Assembly (NCBI GenBank): GCA_024867545.1
Contig: JANFNE010000053.1
Coordinates: forward strand, 124,001-188,000
Direction of reading: 5' to 3'
DNA from: Phytopythium helicoides
Lineage: Eukaryota; Oomycota; Peronosporomycetes; Pythiales; Pythiaceae
DNA length: 64,000 nt
In this document: positions 11,044 to 21,315 of the stretch, piece after piece
Numbering within the stretch: the stretch's first letter is position 1
Layout: every line of letters starts with the position of its first letter
Made by a program: the position numbers and the translations under genes
The notes under the pieces: generated by a model
What the model saw: the letters and a program-made list of their open reading frames with translations, nothing else
Databases searched by the model: none
Told to the model about the DNA's origin: nothing

Positions 11044-11066
11044 AGAGACAATGATGATGAGAAAGA
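11044..11066 (-). promoter_or_regulatory. Candidate initiator of the WLGC/LRR gene
   Basis: On the minus strand CTTTCTCATCATCATTG lies about 35-50 bp upstream of ATG 11012. It resembles the pyrimidine-rich TCAT core of oomycete initiators but lacks the A/T-rich flank, so the match is moderate. Confidence 0.3.
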
Positions 11067-11267
11067 CAGCTATTCTTGGGCATATTGGATAAATTCTGTC
11101 TTTGAAGAGGTGGGTCCTTTGAGTACAAATTCGACACGCCTGATGCGGGAATTGAAGTTCATTTAGTGATGTCCCTAGGTTCATTTTCAGCGATACTAAA
11201 ATCACATTTTACAAGAAAACCGGCAACGACGTTCTCCGAGTCACCAAACTTGACGATTTCGCCAGCA

Positions 11268-12263
11268 ATGCTGGAACATAGATCTGAAGCTCCCAGCGCA
11301 TCGATTTACCACAACTTGGTCGGGCGAGTCACAAGGAACCAGCTTGTTGCAGCACGCCAAGAATTCGAACGTCAGTTTGAGCAAGGGGAACAAAATGTGC
11401 GTGTTCTACTCGCGCAAAATGTGAGAAGAGCGTCGTGGGAGAACGCCAAGATTGATGTTCGTGGCTATCGAATTGTTCTTATGTCAAATACCGACTATCT
11501 GCTTGTTGATATCAAGCTACTTGATGTAAGTAGCGCCATGAACGCGCCGTATAGAACAATGGCCATGATTGCCAACTGCCAACTGACGACAATAGCGTGG
11601 CATTTACCGCACCAGTACTTGTTCGTTGCAACCGGAGATGTGACGTTCCAGCAAGCGAACCGGGTCTTCGAGACTCGCTATCCTGATGGAGCTGTCAACG
11701 TCAGTCCAAGCTTCTGCCAACGCTACCTTCTACTCCGGCTGATTTTCGAAGTCATGGGTGATAATCACAGCTTACCTGCAGCACAAGTATACTGCTGCGA
11801 GTACTTTGAAGGTTCCGAAGACATCCGAGCGGTATTGCTCCTCAAGTATTTCTCGCCGATTGGACAGAACGAGCCTGCGGCAAGTGTTGGGATTCTGTAT
11901 CGTCGCAATGGAAACGACGTTGACGTCGCTGATGTGGTGAGCTTCGGCAATGGACACCTTGACTCGATAAAGTTGGACCATGTCGAACAGATCGATCCGG
12001 CGTATCGTGTCCAAGGTCAGGTTATCCGTGATTTGTCTGGCGCTGCGAATGTGGATGCGGAGATTTGTATCTCTGGCGAAGATGTCTACTTTGAAGCGCC
12101 AGCAGACGTTCCACGGCAGGACTTGGCGATTCAGCTATCGTCTCTTTTTCAAGCGTACACGGGAGACGTGAAACTTCAGCGGCTGCGGTTGGCGGCTATT
12201 CGCCAGCACCACCACAAACAACCTGGTGGCAACTCGTGGTCACCGTACAGCTCGGCACCATGA
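11268..12263 (+). CDS. Uma2/PD-(D/E)XK-like protein, copy C
   Basis: Third member of the family seen at 3125-4165 and 4388-5338. The frame is open from further upstream (another ATG at 11169), but starting at ATG 11268 puts the conserved GRVTRNQLVAARQEF block at the same distance from the start as in the two paralogues, giving 331 aa. Kept elements are YPDGAVNVSPSF ('PD'), RLIFEVMGDNHSLPAAQ ('EV'), CCEYFEGSEDIRAVLLLKYF, LYRRNGNDVDVADVVSFGNG and CISGEDVYFEAPAD. The position of the usual Lys is Tyr. The C terminus ends in a His/Gln/Ser-rich tail. It is more similar to copy B than to copy A in the second half (for example VQGQVIRDL, SGED-YFEAPA). Confidence 0.7.
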   Translation: MLEHRSEAPSASIYHNLVGRVTRNQLVAARQEFERQFEQGEQNVRVLLAQNVRRASWENAKIDVRGYRIVLMSNTDYLLVDIKLLDVSSAMNAPYRTMAMIANCQLTTIAWHLPHQYLFVATGDVTFQQANRVFETRYPDGAVNVSPSFCQRYLLLRLIFEVMGDNHSLPAAQVYCCEYFEGSEDIRAVLLLKYFSPIGQNEPAASVGILYRRNGNDVDVADVVSFGNGHLDSIKLDHVEQIDPAYRVQGQVIRDLSGAANVDAEICISGEDVYFEAPADVPRQDLAIQLSSLFQAYTGDVKLQRLRLAAIRQHHHKQPGGNSWSPYSSAP

Positions 12264-12628
12264 GCAAGTGGCTTTTTCTTCTTTCGACGTGGGTTGAAAA
12301 TGGGTTCGTTGTCGTTGCTAGATTTACACCTCAATCTCCTCTTTCAGCCCACATGCCATTGCCATTCTTGTCAATGCACAGATCATTTCCATCGCGGCAG
12401 CTTCTCTCGTAGTTGCTTGACACACCAAATCCATCCCGGTGCCTGTGGGTTCACCGCCTCGCAAACCTCCAAAAGTAGCGCGAGCAGGCATCGAGGCATC
12501 TCAACAGCAACGGCATGGAGCGGAACTCTTGTGTAAAGCATGGGAACGAAAAGCAGCGCCATGGAATGGAAGCACTCGTGAACTCATCTCGAATGCATTA
12601 ACATGATGTGTTGGAGTACGCTGCGTGC
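12264..12628. other. Intergenic, nothing recognised
   Basis: Lies between convergent gene ends. No gene, RNA or repeat seen. Confidence 0.4.
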
Positions 12629-13063
12629 CTAAGCGAGCGTCATGGCCACCGTGGCGACCACAGCGACCGTGACGGTCACCACGGATGCCGCATTCACAGC
12701 AGACGCGCCACTAGAGCTTGATCCCGTCGAGGAGCCGGCGGCGGAGGCCGACCCGGCCGAGACGGAGCCGCTGGCGCTGGCGCTGGACTCGTTGGTGGCG
12801 GCGAATCCTCCGAAGCGCGGGTCGTCGTCCAGCTCGACGAGGAAGTCCATGAGCAGCCGCGTGAGCTCCGTGTCGCTGGTGCCGTTGGCGATGGCGGCGT
12901 CGATCTCTGCCTCGAAGGCCGAGGCGCTGGCCTCGAGGTCCGGCACGCCCTTGACGCTGGCATCGATGAGCGCGCGGTTGGCGGCCCAGTCCTCAACCCA
13001 CGCGGAGCTGGCGGCGTACGCCGAGGCTCCGAGCAGCGCTGCCGTGACCACCGCGACCCTCAT
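12629..13063 (-). CDS. Small secreted, GPI-anchored-type protein
   Basis: Single-exon ORF of 144 aa from ATG 13063. The first ~17 residues (MRVAVVTAALLGASAYA) form a clear signal peptide. The mature part is acidic and helical (DLEASASAFEAEIDAAIANG, TELTRLLMDFLVELDDDPRF), followed by a Ser/Ala/Gly-rich linker and a hydrophobic C terminus (SVVTVTVAVVATVAMTLA), the layout of a GPI-attachment signal. The next gene upstream on the same strand has the same build and a comparable 'LLxxL ... DDP/SDPxxxxF' segment, so the two may be tandem relatives. The likely place is the cell wall or plasma membrane surface. No function is assigned. Confidence 0.7.
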   Translation of the reverse strand: MRVAVVTAALLGASAYAASSAWVEDWAANRALIDASVKGVPDLEASASAFEAEIDAAIANGTSDTELTRLLMDFLVELDDDPRFGGFAATNESSASASGSVSAGSASAAGSSTGSSSSGASAVNAASVVTVTVAVVATVAMTLA

Positions 13064-13311
13064 ATCGAGCTGCCGGTGCTGCTACTTGACTGGGAGGAAG
13101 CGGGAATGATGAGGAGCGCTGACAGTCACCGAGCGAGTGTACCCAGTGGCACTGTGGCACTGCGGGCGGCGCAAGGACCAGCCCATGTCAGCTCGAGTCC
13201 GCGCCGCGCATGGCCGTCTGGCGATATCTCATGACTGGTATATGAGGGTCACGACGTACATTTTCCATTAGCTGCTCGAGTCTGCCTGGGTCTGTCTCGC
13301 CACGGAGGCGT

Positions 13312-13755
13312 CTACAGCAGCGCGGACGCGGCCACCGAGGCGAGCACGACGGCGGCCGAGGCCACGAGCGCGCGCGGCGCGGCGCTGTCGGAGCCTGCAG
13401 AAGCCGCCGGGGCGGTCGTGGCGCTGTTCTCGGCGCTGGCGCTGGCGCTGGCGCTCGACCCGACGCTGCCGCTGGCGCTGACACTTGACACGTCCATGAT
13501 CTCCTGCAGCAGCGCCTCGAGCTCGGCCTCGCTCATCTGGCTGGCGTCCGTGATGTTGAACATCTGCGCGAGCGCGGGGTCGCTCGCCACGGCGTCCTGC
13601 ACCTCGTGCAGCAGCTCCAGCAGGCTCTCGGACGAGCCGCTGCCGACGCTGGCGCTCGAGCCCGAGCCGCTCGCGCTAGCTGCGGCCGTAGACGGCGAGA
13701 CGCACATGGCGAGAGAGAGCGCGAGCAGCAGCGCGCGGACGAGGTGGAGCTGCAT
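13312..13755 (-). CDS. Small secreted, GPI-anchored-type protein
   Basis: The frame is open from further upstream, but the ATG at 13755 gives a protein (147 aa) starting with a signal peptide (MQLHLVRALLLALSLAMCVS), so this start is chosen. A Ser/Gly linker, a helical acidic segment (LLELLHEVQDAVASDPALAQMF, with an NIT glycosylation site after it, then EAELEALLQEIMDV), a second Ser/Ala-rich linker and a hydrophobic end (RALVASAAVVLASVAASALL) follow. The build matches the neighbour at 12629-13063 and suggests a GPI-anchored surface protein. Very high GC and Ser/Ala content make the opposite strand also look open. Confidence 0.7.
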   Translation of the reverse strand: MQLHLVRALLLALSLAMCVSPSTAAASASGSGSSASVGSGSSESLLELLHEVQDAVASDPALAQMFNITDASQMSEAELEALLQEIMDVSSVSASGSVGSSASASASAENSATTAPAASAGSDSAAPRALVASAAVVLASVAASALL

Positions 13756-15352
13756 GTTGGCGGCGGCTGTGGGGCGCTGGAGGGCGGGGAGAAGCGAGCG
13801 GAGGCGCTCGAAGGTGGCGTCGCCTAGTGGGAAAGCGCGGAATGACTCGTCATGAAGACAGGCGGCGACTGGAAAGCGGCGACAAGTGTGGGGATTTGTA
13901 TGCGGGAAGCAGAGGGTGCGGAGGTGATATGTGAGGGTTTTGGCCAATTGGAGCGGGCGCGAGGGAACGGACCACTGGGTACAGCGGGGACATTGACAGT
14001 TCGTGGTCAACGGCACCAGGATGTGGGGAGATAGATGACTGATGTAAAGCTGAGCTCTGGGTGTTGGCAAGGGCTCTGGTGACCAGAGACCGCACTTCCA
14101 GGTCGCGGAAATGGTGCTGCCAGGAATGGAAGGCAGGGAGTTGGTGTCGTCACGGTGCATCTGGACACTGATGGATGCCAAAGCCATCGACCTGCCTTGT
14201 GTATTGTCGTTGCTTGACGCGACGATTGTTCATTCGCGAACGAGTTTGACGAGGTCTGTGCCACATGGATGGGATGTCTTAGACACGTTCAAGTCGTCAC
14301 TCTGGACGAAGCAACACCAGCCAACCCCAGCAGCTCACACCGTCGCTTCCTACTGAAGATCACCTCACGAGCTGCTTGCAACGCTGGCAGTCGAAAAAGA
14401 GGTAGATGTGCCATCAAGCTGGCGAAAGTGATTGCCAGCATATCAGCACGCGTTGGTCAAATCGCATGATACCATGGTCAGCACGCCTCTCGACTGGCAT
14501 GCCTCTACCGATTACCGCGACTCTGGCCCAACCCCGCACGCATTTGACCTGCACTACTGGAAGTTACCCACTTGTCAGAGCTTGCCGGAATGGTCGACGC
14601 TGACGCCCGCGACAAAATTTCTCGCCGCACAACCCCCACCGCCGGTTGAGCTACCAACGTTCACGATCGTAGCGTCGGAGAGTCCCACCCACCCTCGCGT
14701 GCTCGACAGTGGTGATCTGCATGGGCAATGTATACCAGCCTTGCTCGAGCCTACCACTTTGCTTTCCAGCGCGCGGGAATCCCGACTTCCCATTTAGGAG
14801 TCAGAGACGAGTGTACGGTTCAGTGTAGCCATGTATGCAGGCGGCGCTGGAGGCAAGCTGCTACTCATCTGCGCATGTCGAGCGCCGATGGAGATCGGCA
14901 ACTCGCAGCTCTGTTCACGCCTTTGTTGACTCCACCTCGCTCGAGGTCGGACCGGCCCCCAATGCTCGTGAAGTGGCTTCCATCAGGCTCCAAGCGACAT
15001 TCCGCCGTCCCACGCTAGCATGGATCGGCGCGCCTCATGTCTTTGTCGCTGCGACTTGAAGCAGTTTGTCTCGCTTCTCCTTCTTCCTACCGAAAGCTCT
15101 CACGCAGCACCTATTCTCCCCCCATTGCATCCGATCCCTGCAAAGTCCACAAGTTTTCACCACCTCCACCACCTCCAAGTTGAAGCCTGTGCGCCACGTC
15201 ACAGAAACACCCAACCAATACAAAAAACCGGTCGAAACGCCGAGCGTGGGACGCGGAGCCGACTTCAATCTCTCGGCATACTGAACTCCAGTCACACGCG
15301 CGTTCCTTCCACGGAAAGAGCCAGGGGAAACCCCTGGACACTTGCGCTCAGT
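13756..15352. other. Intergenic, no supported gene
   Basis: About 1.6 kb between the GPI-type gene and the kelch gene, which are divergent. Several frames of 60-120 codons exist on both strands, none with a recognisable domain, conserved motif or signal peptide. Confidence 0.35.
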
Positions 15353-17440
15353 ATGCGCGATCCCAGCGCGGCCAACGGCCCAAGCGCCGCCAGAAACGAC
15401 CCACGCGCTGCTCCACCGCCGCCGCGCGGGCCATTCGAGCGCTCGCGGCCCCCGACGCGCATGCCCCCGAGCCTCCAGTCGCTGGTGGCGGCGCCAGGCG
15501 CCAGGAGTGAAGGTCCCGCGCACTGGGACGCCGCCAGTCGCCTCGAGGTGCGCGCGTGGCGCCAGCTGAGCCCGCAGGGCGACGTCTACAGCCCGCGCAC
15601 GGGCCACACGGTGTCGAGCTCGGGTGCGTGGATGTTGGCGCGTGTTGGAGGAGGTTAAAGAGGTGCTGAAGGGTGTGGTTTGTAGATGGCAGGCTCTACG
15701 TGTTTGGCGGGACGGACCGCCGCCGCAGACAGCAGGATCTCTACCAGTTTGACATTGGTGCGTGGAGAAGGAGGAGAAGGAGGAGCTGAGAGGCTAAAAA
15801 GGGATTTTTTTTTTTTTTTTGCAGAGAGCAACGCGTGGTCGCAGGTGCAGGCGCAGGGCCCGCTGCCCCCGAGGCGATCCGGCGCGCTCGGCGTCATGCA
15901 CGAGAGCCGCATGTTCCTGTTCGGCGGCTACGACGGCCGCGACGGCAACTACTTCAACGACCTCTTCTACTTCAACTTTGGTGCGTGCTTGCGGGAATTG
16001 GAGTGGATGGGAGCGAGAGCTGATGATTGGCGAGTGCAGAGAAGCACCAGTGGGACGAGATGCCGAGCGTGCCCGAGCAGCGCCCCGAGGCGCGCACGGA
16101 CCACATCATGGTGCTGCACCAAGCCAGCATTTATATCTTCGGCGGTTACAACGGGTCTAGCCGCTTTAACGACCTGTGCGAGTACAACCTGCCGGCCAAG
16201 CGATGGAAGCGGATAGACGCCAGCGGATCCGTGCCCTCGCGGCGCTTCGGCCACAGCGGCGTCGTGCACGCGGCAAGCAACAGACTCATCGTGTTTGGCG
16301 GATGGGACGGGCGAGACACCCTCAATGACCTCTACGAGTACAATTTCCTTACGCGCGAGTGGAGGAAAATGATCACGCGCGGGGTCAGCCCGCCTCATCG
16401 CTACCGCCACACGGCCGTCATCTCTGGAGACAACATGTTTGTGTTTGGTGGCGTCGACAAGACGCACAGTCGATTCAACGACCTCCAGCGGCTCGATCTA
16501 GGTATGTATCCACGCAATTTAGCAACGTTGTCGGAGAATTATTTGGCTAACTCACGTTTTGCAGTCACAAACACGTGGAGTGAGGTCTGCACGACGGGTA
16601 GCGTTCCAAGCAGCCGAACATTCCATCGTGCTGTCGTTGTAGGAACTCAGATGTACCTGCTCGGCGGCTACGATGGCACCGATAGGCTGCAGGACTTGTA
16701 CTCGATCGATATCGGTGAGCTCAAACGTGTACAATGTTTGAAGTCTCAACCACTAACATGCCACTTCGAGCAGGTCCTCAATCGCCCCCTTCCCTGACGG
16801 ACATTTGCGCTGATTACGTCCGCACAAACATGGACGCATTATTAGAGAAGACCACATTCAAGGGAGTACCGCAAGGTTTGTTGGGATAAATTTGTGTGGC
16901 GGCAATGCAAACCTCATGCCTAACTTGACTGTGCTGCACAGATCTCATTGACTACGTCGTCTTCAAGCGTGACACGGAGGGCGCTCTTCGAGGCAAGTGT
17001 AAGCTGTGCCGCCCTGGAAAGTGTTGCGTGTACCGCATCCAGCAGTCGGATGGATCCATACGAACGGCATGCGACTGCGGACATTCGAATTTCCACCACG
17101 AGTTGATTGAAGACTCGCGTGCGTGCAACCGAAATTGCTTTTCGCATTTCAACAAACCTGAGGCGCTAATGTTGTACTTTGTTTTTGCCCGCGCAGGACT
17201 CTATGGAAAGAAGTCGGTGGACTCCGCTTCATCAAAAGGTGAACATGACTCTTGTTACTGTACCACAACTGCCACATTTCCTGACTGAAAGTTGTTGCCT
17301 CGTCAGTCATCATGCTCTGCGGCTCAATCTACAAGCGTTTGTTCGACTCAACGTCGTCGACATCGTCAACAGCCATTTTATTCTCTCCACGGAGTGGCTG
17401 TTCCGATTCGAGCACAAGCGAAAAGGAGTGCGTTGCGTGA
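15353..17440 (+). CDS. Kelch-repeat protein with Cys-rich C-terminal region, nine exons
   Basis: Nine exons join in frame: 15353-15623, 15686-15757, 15825-15980, 16040-16501, 16565-16714, 16774-16875, 16942-17118, 17197-17238, 17307-17440 (521 aa). All eight introns are short, GT-AG and phase 1. After a Pro/Arg-rich start come about six kelch units with the GG...Y...W pattern (LYVFGGTDRRRRQQDLYQFD, MFLFGGYDGRDGNYFNDLFY, IYIFGGYNGSSRFNDLCEYN, LIVFGGWDGRDTLNDLYEYN, MFVFGGVDKTHSRFNDLQRL, MYLLGGYDGTDRLQDLYSID), expected to form a beta-propeller. The remaining ~150 residues contain a helical segment (DICADYVRTNMDALLEKTTF) and a Cys/His cluster (CKLCRPGKCC ... CDCGHSNFHH) that could bind zinc. A protein-interaction adaptor is likely; partners are unknown. 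I chose ATG 15353 because the kelch-containing frame has no nearer start. Confidence 0.85.
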
Positions 17441-19303
17441 AAATAGCTCACGCGGTTTACCGTTCCTCTTCGCCTTCTTCTCCATGTTACGACACGTCCG
17501 ATGTGAGGGCCGTCGAACTGGTACTAGCACCATTACAGTATTATTTGATGATTGTGCAGCACAAGTTGCGAAACAATCACAAGTCGAAATTACACCGTTC
17601 AACTTTCGGGATATTGCATATCGTGTTGGTTGGACTGATGGCATACATGCCAATGTTCTGCGCTGGTGCAACTAGTATAGCGTGCAAGTTTGAAACCCGG
17701 GGAGCGAACCTCTCGAGGGAAGGAAAACTTGAAAACGCAAAAGTAGACTACAAAGTAATTTGGTCGACAATCCAGGGACTGGGTGAGAGCGTGATCACCT
17801 GACAGAAAAAAAATGAAATGCAATCGGATCACTCCCTCTTGCGCTTGCAACCGATGGTTCGGGGTCCAGAATCGCGAATGAACTGTTTCAGCCATTTGTA
17901 ATTTGAGTGGGGATCAGAAACTCGAGCTAGCTGCCGCAACTAGGCGCCGCAACTAGGCACCGCAACTTTGTCCAGTTTATCCGTGTGGGCACGGAATCGT
18001 AATTCAGCATGCCAGTTGAAAAGAAATCTCATGAAGGATTGGGCATTCCTCGACACCATATCCCATTACATCTCTCGAAGATGTGATTCGAAGAGTTCAA
18101 GCATCCATCGGTCAGGATTTGCAGATTGCCCATACCATTAAAACCGCCAAAGGAGTTTTGGGATAAGACTTTCTATCCACGAGTTGGTTCTTTTGCAGAC
18201 TATACCCCAGTCAAAGCGCTCAGGATAGTCGAAAAGTCAAGTTGCAGAAGCATGCAATTTGGGTGGTTTGTGCGCCGCTCCAGAATCAGGAATCCAAATT
18301 CTCAACGGTAATAGGAGACCCTCAAGGCTGCATTTCAAGAACAAACAGAACACTTCAAGTCGATTCAGCTCTAGAGACGAACTTCCACACTTGGCCGAGA
18401 GCAAAGCTTACTCGACACCTCTAACTTGCAACAGCCTTCCAGCAGATCTTTTGCCCTCTGGGGTACTCAACTTAAGACTGTTCCAAGGTCCGAATGAAGT
18501 TGGATGGCGCTCGACTTGACCTGGGCGACTGAATCCACACGGTGGTGCACACCAGGCACTTCTATTTCTACCCGACCAAAACTCCGTGAATGAGTGATGG
18601 CCTCCATCTGCTCGTGGGTTAACGTCATGTTTCAGCGCTGACCATGCATCGAGTTGAGCAAACGACGAATCGAAAGCAAGCGTCGTGAGATGCAAATGTC
18701 TTGCTTGTTGTAAGCCGCTTGGGTAAACAAGGCGAATATCTTTAAGGGCTTCCATCGAGAAAGCGCGCAATTACATGCCCGCCATTCTAGATCTCGAAGT
18801 CTCTGAGTAACACGAAGCACATCATAACGTGCTTCGTTCGTGACTCGAGGATCCCGTACCTCGTGGAAGATGACGTGGATGAGTCTTTGATAACCCTCTA
18901 CGGCTCTGAAACACCTCTGAATGCACGTTTACCCAATAACGAACAGGAAAGCTCGAGGCGCACGCCTTGGAGCTCCATCCAGCTCCTCCATACGGTCCGA
19001 GACACCCAGTGGCTGCACAGCGAGAGTCCCAAGGCGATCGTCCAAAACACTTCTCCTTTTGCCAAGTCCCCAAAACTTCCTGCATATCTGCGTAGGTCAG
19101 CAGTGGCACCACCTCCATTCGCTCCGGCAAGTTTTCCCTCTTTCCACGAATGGCTACACTTGACTTCAACTTCAACTCGTTCGTGTATCGAACACTTTCG
19201 AGGTTACGTCACCAGGTGCAAACATGTTGTTTTAAATATCCCGCTTCGTTTCCCAAGGTATATACTTCTGTGGTTTCTCTCCCCCGACGGCAGTGGATTC
19301 TCG
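17441..19303. other. Intergenic, possible decayed sequence
   Basis: No intact gene recognised. A short direct repeat with the word CCGCAACTAGGC occurs near 17935-17965. Several mid-length frames on both strands (for example 18408-18770 minus, 18863-19342 plus) lack recognisable domains. Confidence 0.3.
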
Positions 19304-19321
19304 TCATTCTTCAATTTGCCG
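19304..19321 (+). promoter_or_regulatory. Oomycete core promoter (initiator plus flanking region)
   Basis: TCATTCTTCAATTTGCCG fits the oomycete initiator/flanking-region consensus (TCATTYY-NN-CAWTTT type) closely. It lies about 18-35 bp upstream of ATG 19339, the usual spacing for short oomycete 5' leaders, and marks the transcription start of the CRN-like gene. Confidence 0.75.
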
Positions 19322-19338
19322 CCTCCAAGTCAAGCAGT

Positions 19339-20403
19339 ATGAAGCTCATCCTCGGCTGCGTCGTCCCCGGCTCCCCAGTGCTCTATCCCATCATCCAAGA
19401 GGACTCGGAGCCGCTCACGACGCTGCACGACGGCATCTGCGGGCTCGTCCACGCGGCGCAACAAGGGTCCAAGCTGTCGCCTAAGAGCGCCGTGCGGCTC
19501 TTCCTGGCCATCCGAGACGGCAAGTGGCTGCAGTCGTCGAATCCTGAGGTCGTGATGCTGATGGAGGGAGCGCGGCTTGACCGTGAGTACTGGAAGCAGC
19601 CGATGGACCTGACAAAGACGATCGGCGACTACTTCAGCGAGCCGCTCGAGCCTTTCACCATCAACATCGTCGTCGACTGGTGGGATGAATCGCTCGCCCT
19701 GGACGAGATCGAGGTGCCGATTTTCGGAGTGAAAAACGGCGATTCCAGCAGCTATTTCTCCGAGTTCCTGAGCCACGACGGCAAGAAGACTCACGTTGAG
19801 TTCAAGAACCTGGAGACAGCGGCGCGGCTGATTGGCGACACGCCTCTCGACCAACTGGAGCCGGCGTCCAACATGGTCATGATCCTCCGCGAAAAACAGA
19901 CTAACGGTGTGAAGCGCTCAGAAGGCTATGCGCTACTGTGCCGCCGCTGGTTCCATCTCAGTCGCGGTAGTATTGTGCGTTTGCGCTCGCTTTCGGAGCA
20001 GATAGACCTCGCGCTGCCCAGAGATATGCGGTTGGTCGAGTTCACCTCGCTCGACCAGTTTGTGCGAGCGCCAAAGAAGACGACGATGTACATGCCCAAG
20101 CGCATCGATGGACAGATGGTGAACCCGGCACTCGCTAATATTGACGCGTTTATCATGGACGGGCGTGGAATGCTCTATTGGCTGGTCTTCTCCATGGACA
20201 CTCGCCGCGTTCTCAAGAAGGCTGGCCTCGCCAGTGTTATCACTATCTTCCGGCCGGCAGCCGTGAAGGTCGTGTACGTGACCCCAATCGCTTACGGCGA
20301 CACCTTCCCTCCCAGCCACCTCCCTGAGTTCGAGAAGGTTGGTAGCGGAGAGCAGTATGTGCTTGGTGTGGACCAATTTTCCGCCGATCCGAGGTACCCA
20401 TGA
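19339..20403 (+). CDS. Crinkler (CRN)-like protein with an LFLAI motif
   Basis: Single-exon ORF of 354 aa. The open frame extends upstream, but ATG 19339 follows a consensus initiator. The first ~120 residues have the CRN N-domain layout: a start MKLILGCVVPGS, a central AVRLFLAIRDGKWLQS (LFLAK-type motif followed by a 'G-WL' element), an acidic/helical stretch, then IGDYFSEPLEPFTINIVVDW in the place of the usual 'IHVLVVVP' strand. The remaining ~230 residues (for example RWFHLSRGSIVRLRSLSEQI, MYMPKRIDGQMVNPALANID) match no CRN C-terminal domain that I recall. CRN proteins are host-cell-directed effectors or nuclear proteins of oomycetes; that role is inferred from the N-domain. No classical signal peptide is seen, as in many CRNs. 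Confidence 0.7.
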   Translation: MKLILGCVVPGSPVLYPIIQEDSEPLTTLHDGICGLVHAAQQGSKLSPKSAVRLFLAIRDGKWLQSSNPEVVMLMEGARLDREYWKQPMDLTKTIGDYFSEPLEPFTINIVVDWWDESLALDEIEVPIFGVKNGDSSSYFSEFLSHDGKKTHVEFKNLETAARLIGDTPLDQLEPASNMVMILREKQTNGVKRSEGYALLCRRWFHLSRGSIVRLRSLSEQIDLALPRDMRLVEFTSLDQFVRAPKKTTMYMPKRIDGQMVNPALANIDAFIMDGRGMLYWLVFSMDTRRVLKKAGLASVITIFRPAAVKVVYVTPIAYGDTFPPSHLPEFEKVGSGEQYVLGVDQFSADPRYP

Positions 20404-21315
20404 CTCCTTCGTCGAGTATGCCGCTGGCAACCAAGACTTGCCAACACTTTTTGTGTCGTCGTGATTCCTATCGCTTTTTAGTAGATCCCGTCTAACTTCG
20501 TTCGGCACGTTCATCAGTCTTTCGAATCTTCGTGCATGTTCTCTGTTAGTTTTAGGCGCAATAGGTAGATTTAGTTGAAGAGCTGTTGAGAGGACTCCAA
20601 CTGGTCTTCACTGCTCGTCAACGACAGTGTTGATGGGTCATTGATATTGCGAAGTCATTTATTATGCGTCCCATGTCCACGTCATCTACGAGCCCAATGG
20701 TGTTGCCAGAGAAAGCTCTCCAAGAATAAATTAAGCAAGCTCATGATTATGCGAAGCCTTTTTTCATGTCGGGCAGCGTTCGTTTCGTGTCCATCTTGCA
20801 TCGATTGTACACGCTCGTGTCAACCGTGTTGTACAAGATCTGGCATGCGCGAAACGCATATCCGGATGGTGCTTACTCGCTTCATCAACCTATTGACCTC
20901 CAAAGGCTCATTGCGTCGTCTTGACCAGCGAGGCTGTGTGTGTTCAAGGTGGCAGATTGACGAACGCTGACGTACTTTTTCCCCCAGAAGGTTTGTTTTT
21001 GCTGGCCGTATCTACAAAGAGCAACTTTGACTTAACTTTGGTGGCATTGCTGTTGTGTCTATAAGCTCCAGGAAACCTGCTTACCTATTAGCTACCTAAA
21101 TGGGCGCAGTGGCCTTCTCTCTGATGGCAAGTGCGTGGTCAAGATCGGAAAACAGAATGATCTCACTCGAGCATCACCATCACATCACCCTATCCACATC
21201 CACAGCGGCCGTCCATGAATTTGCCCTCATGACCATCCCGTCGATTCTCGCATCCGGCGCCTTCGCACTGCGATTAATGCAGTGTCGCGCTACTCCAATT
21301 TATACCAAAGCCTCA
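20404..21315. other. Intergenic, nothing recognised
   Basis: Between the convergent ends of the CRN-like gene and the P-ATPase fragment. No supported gene or repeat. Confidence 0.4.

Noticed and set aside
11013..11051. Longer start of the WLGC/LRR protein
   Set aside because: The extra codons begin with TTG, and ATG 11012 is the first ATG.
15020..15352. N-terminal extension of the kelch protein
   Set aside because: The frame is open, but the extension is Cys/Pro/His-rich without domain; ATG 15353 is preferred.
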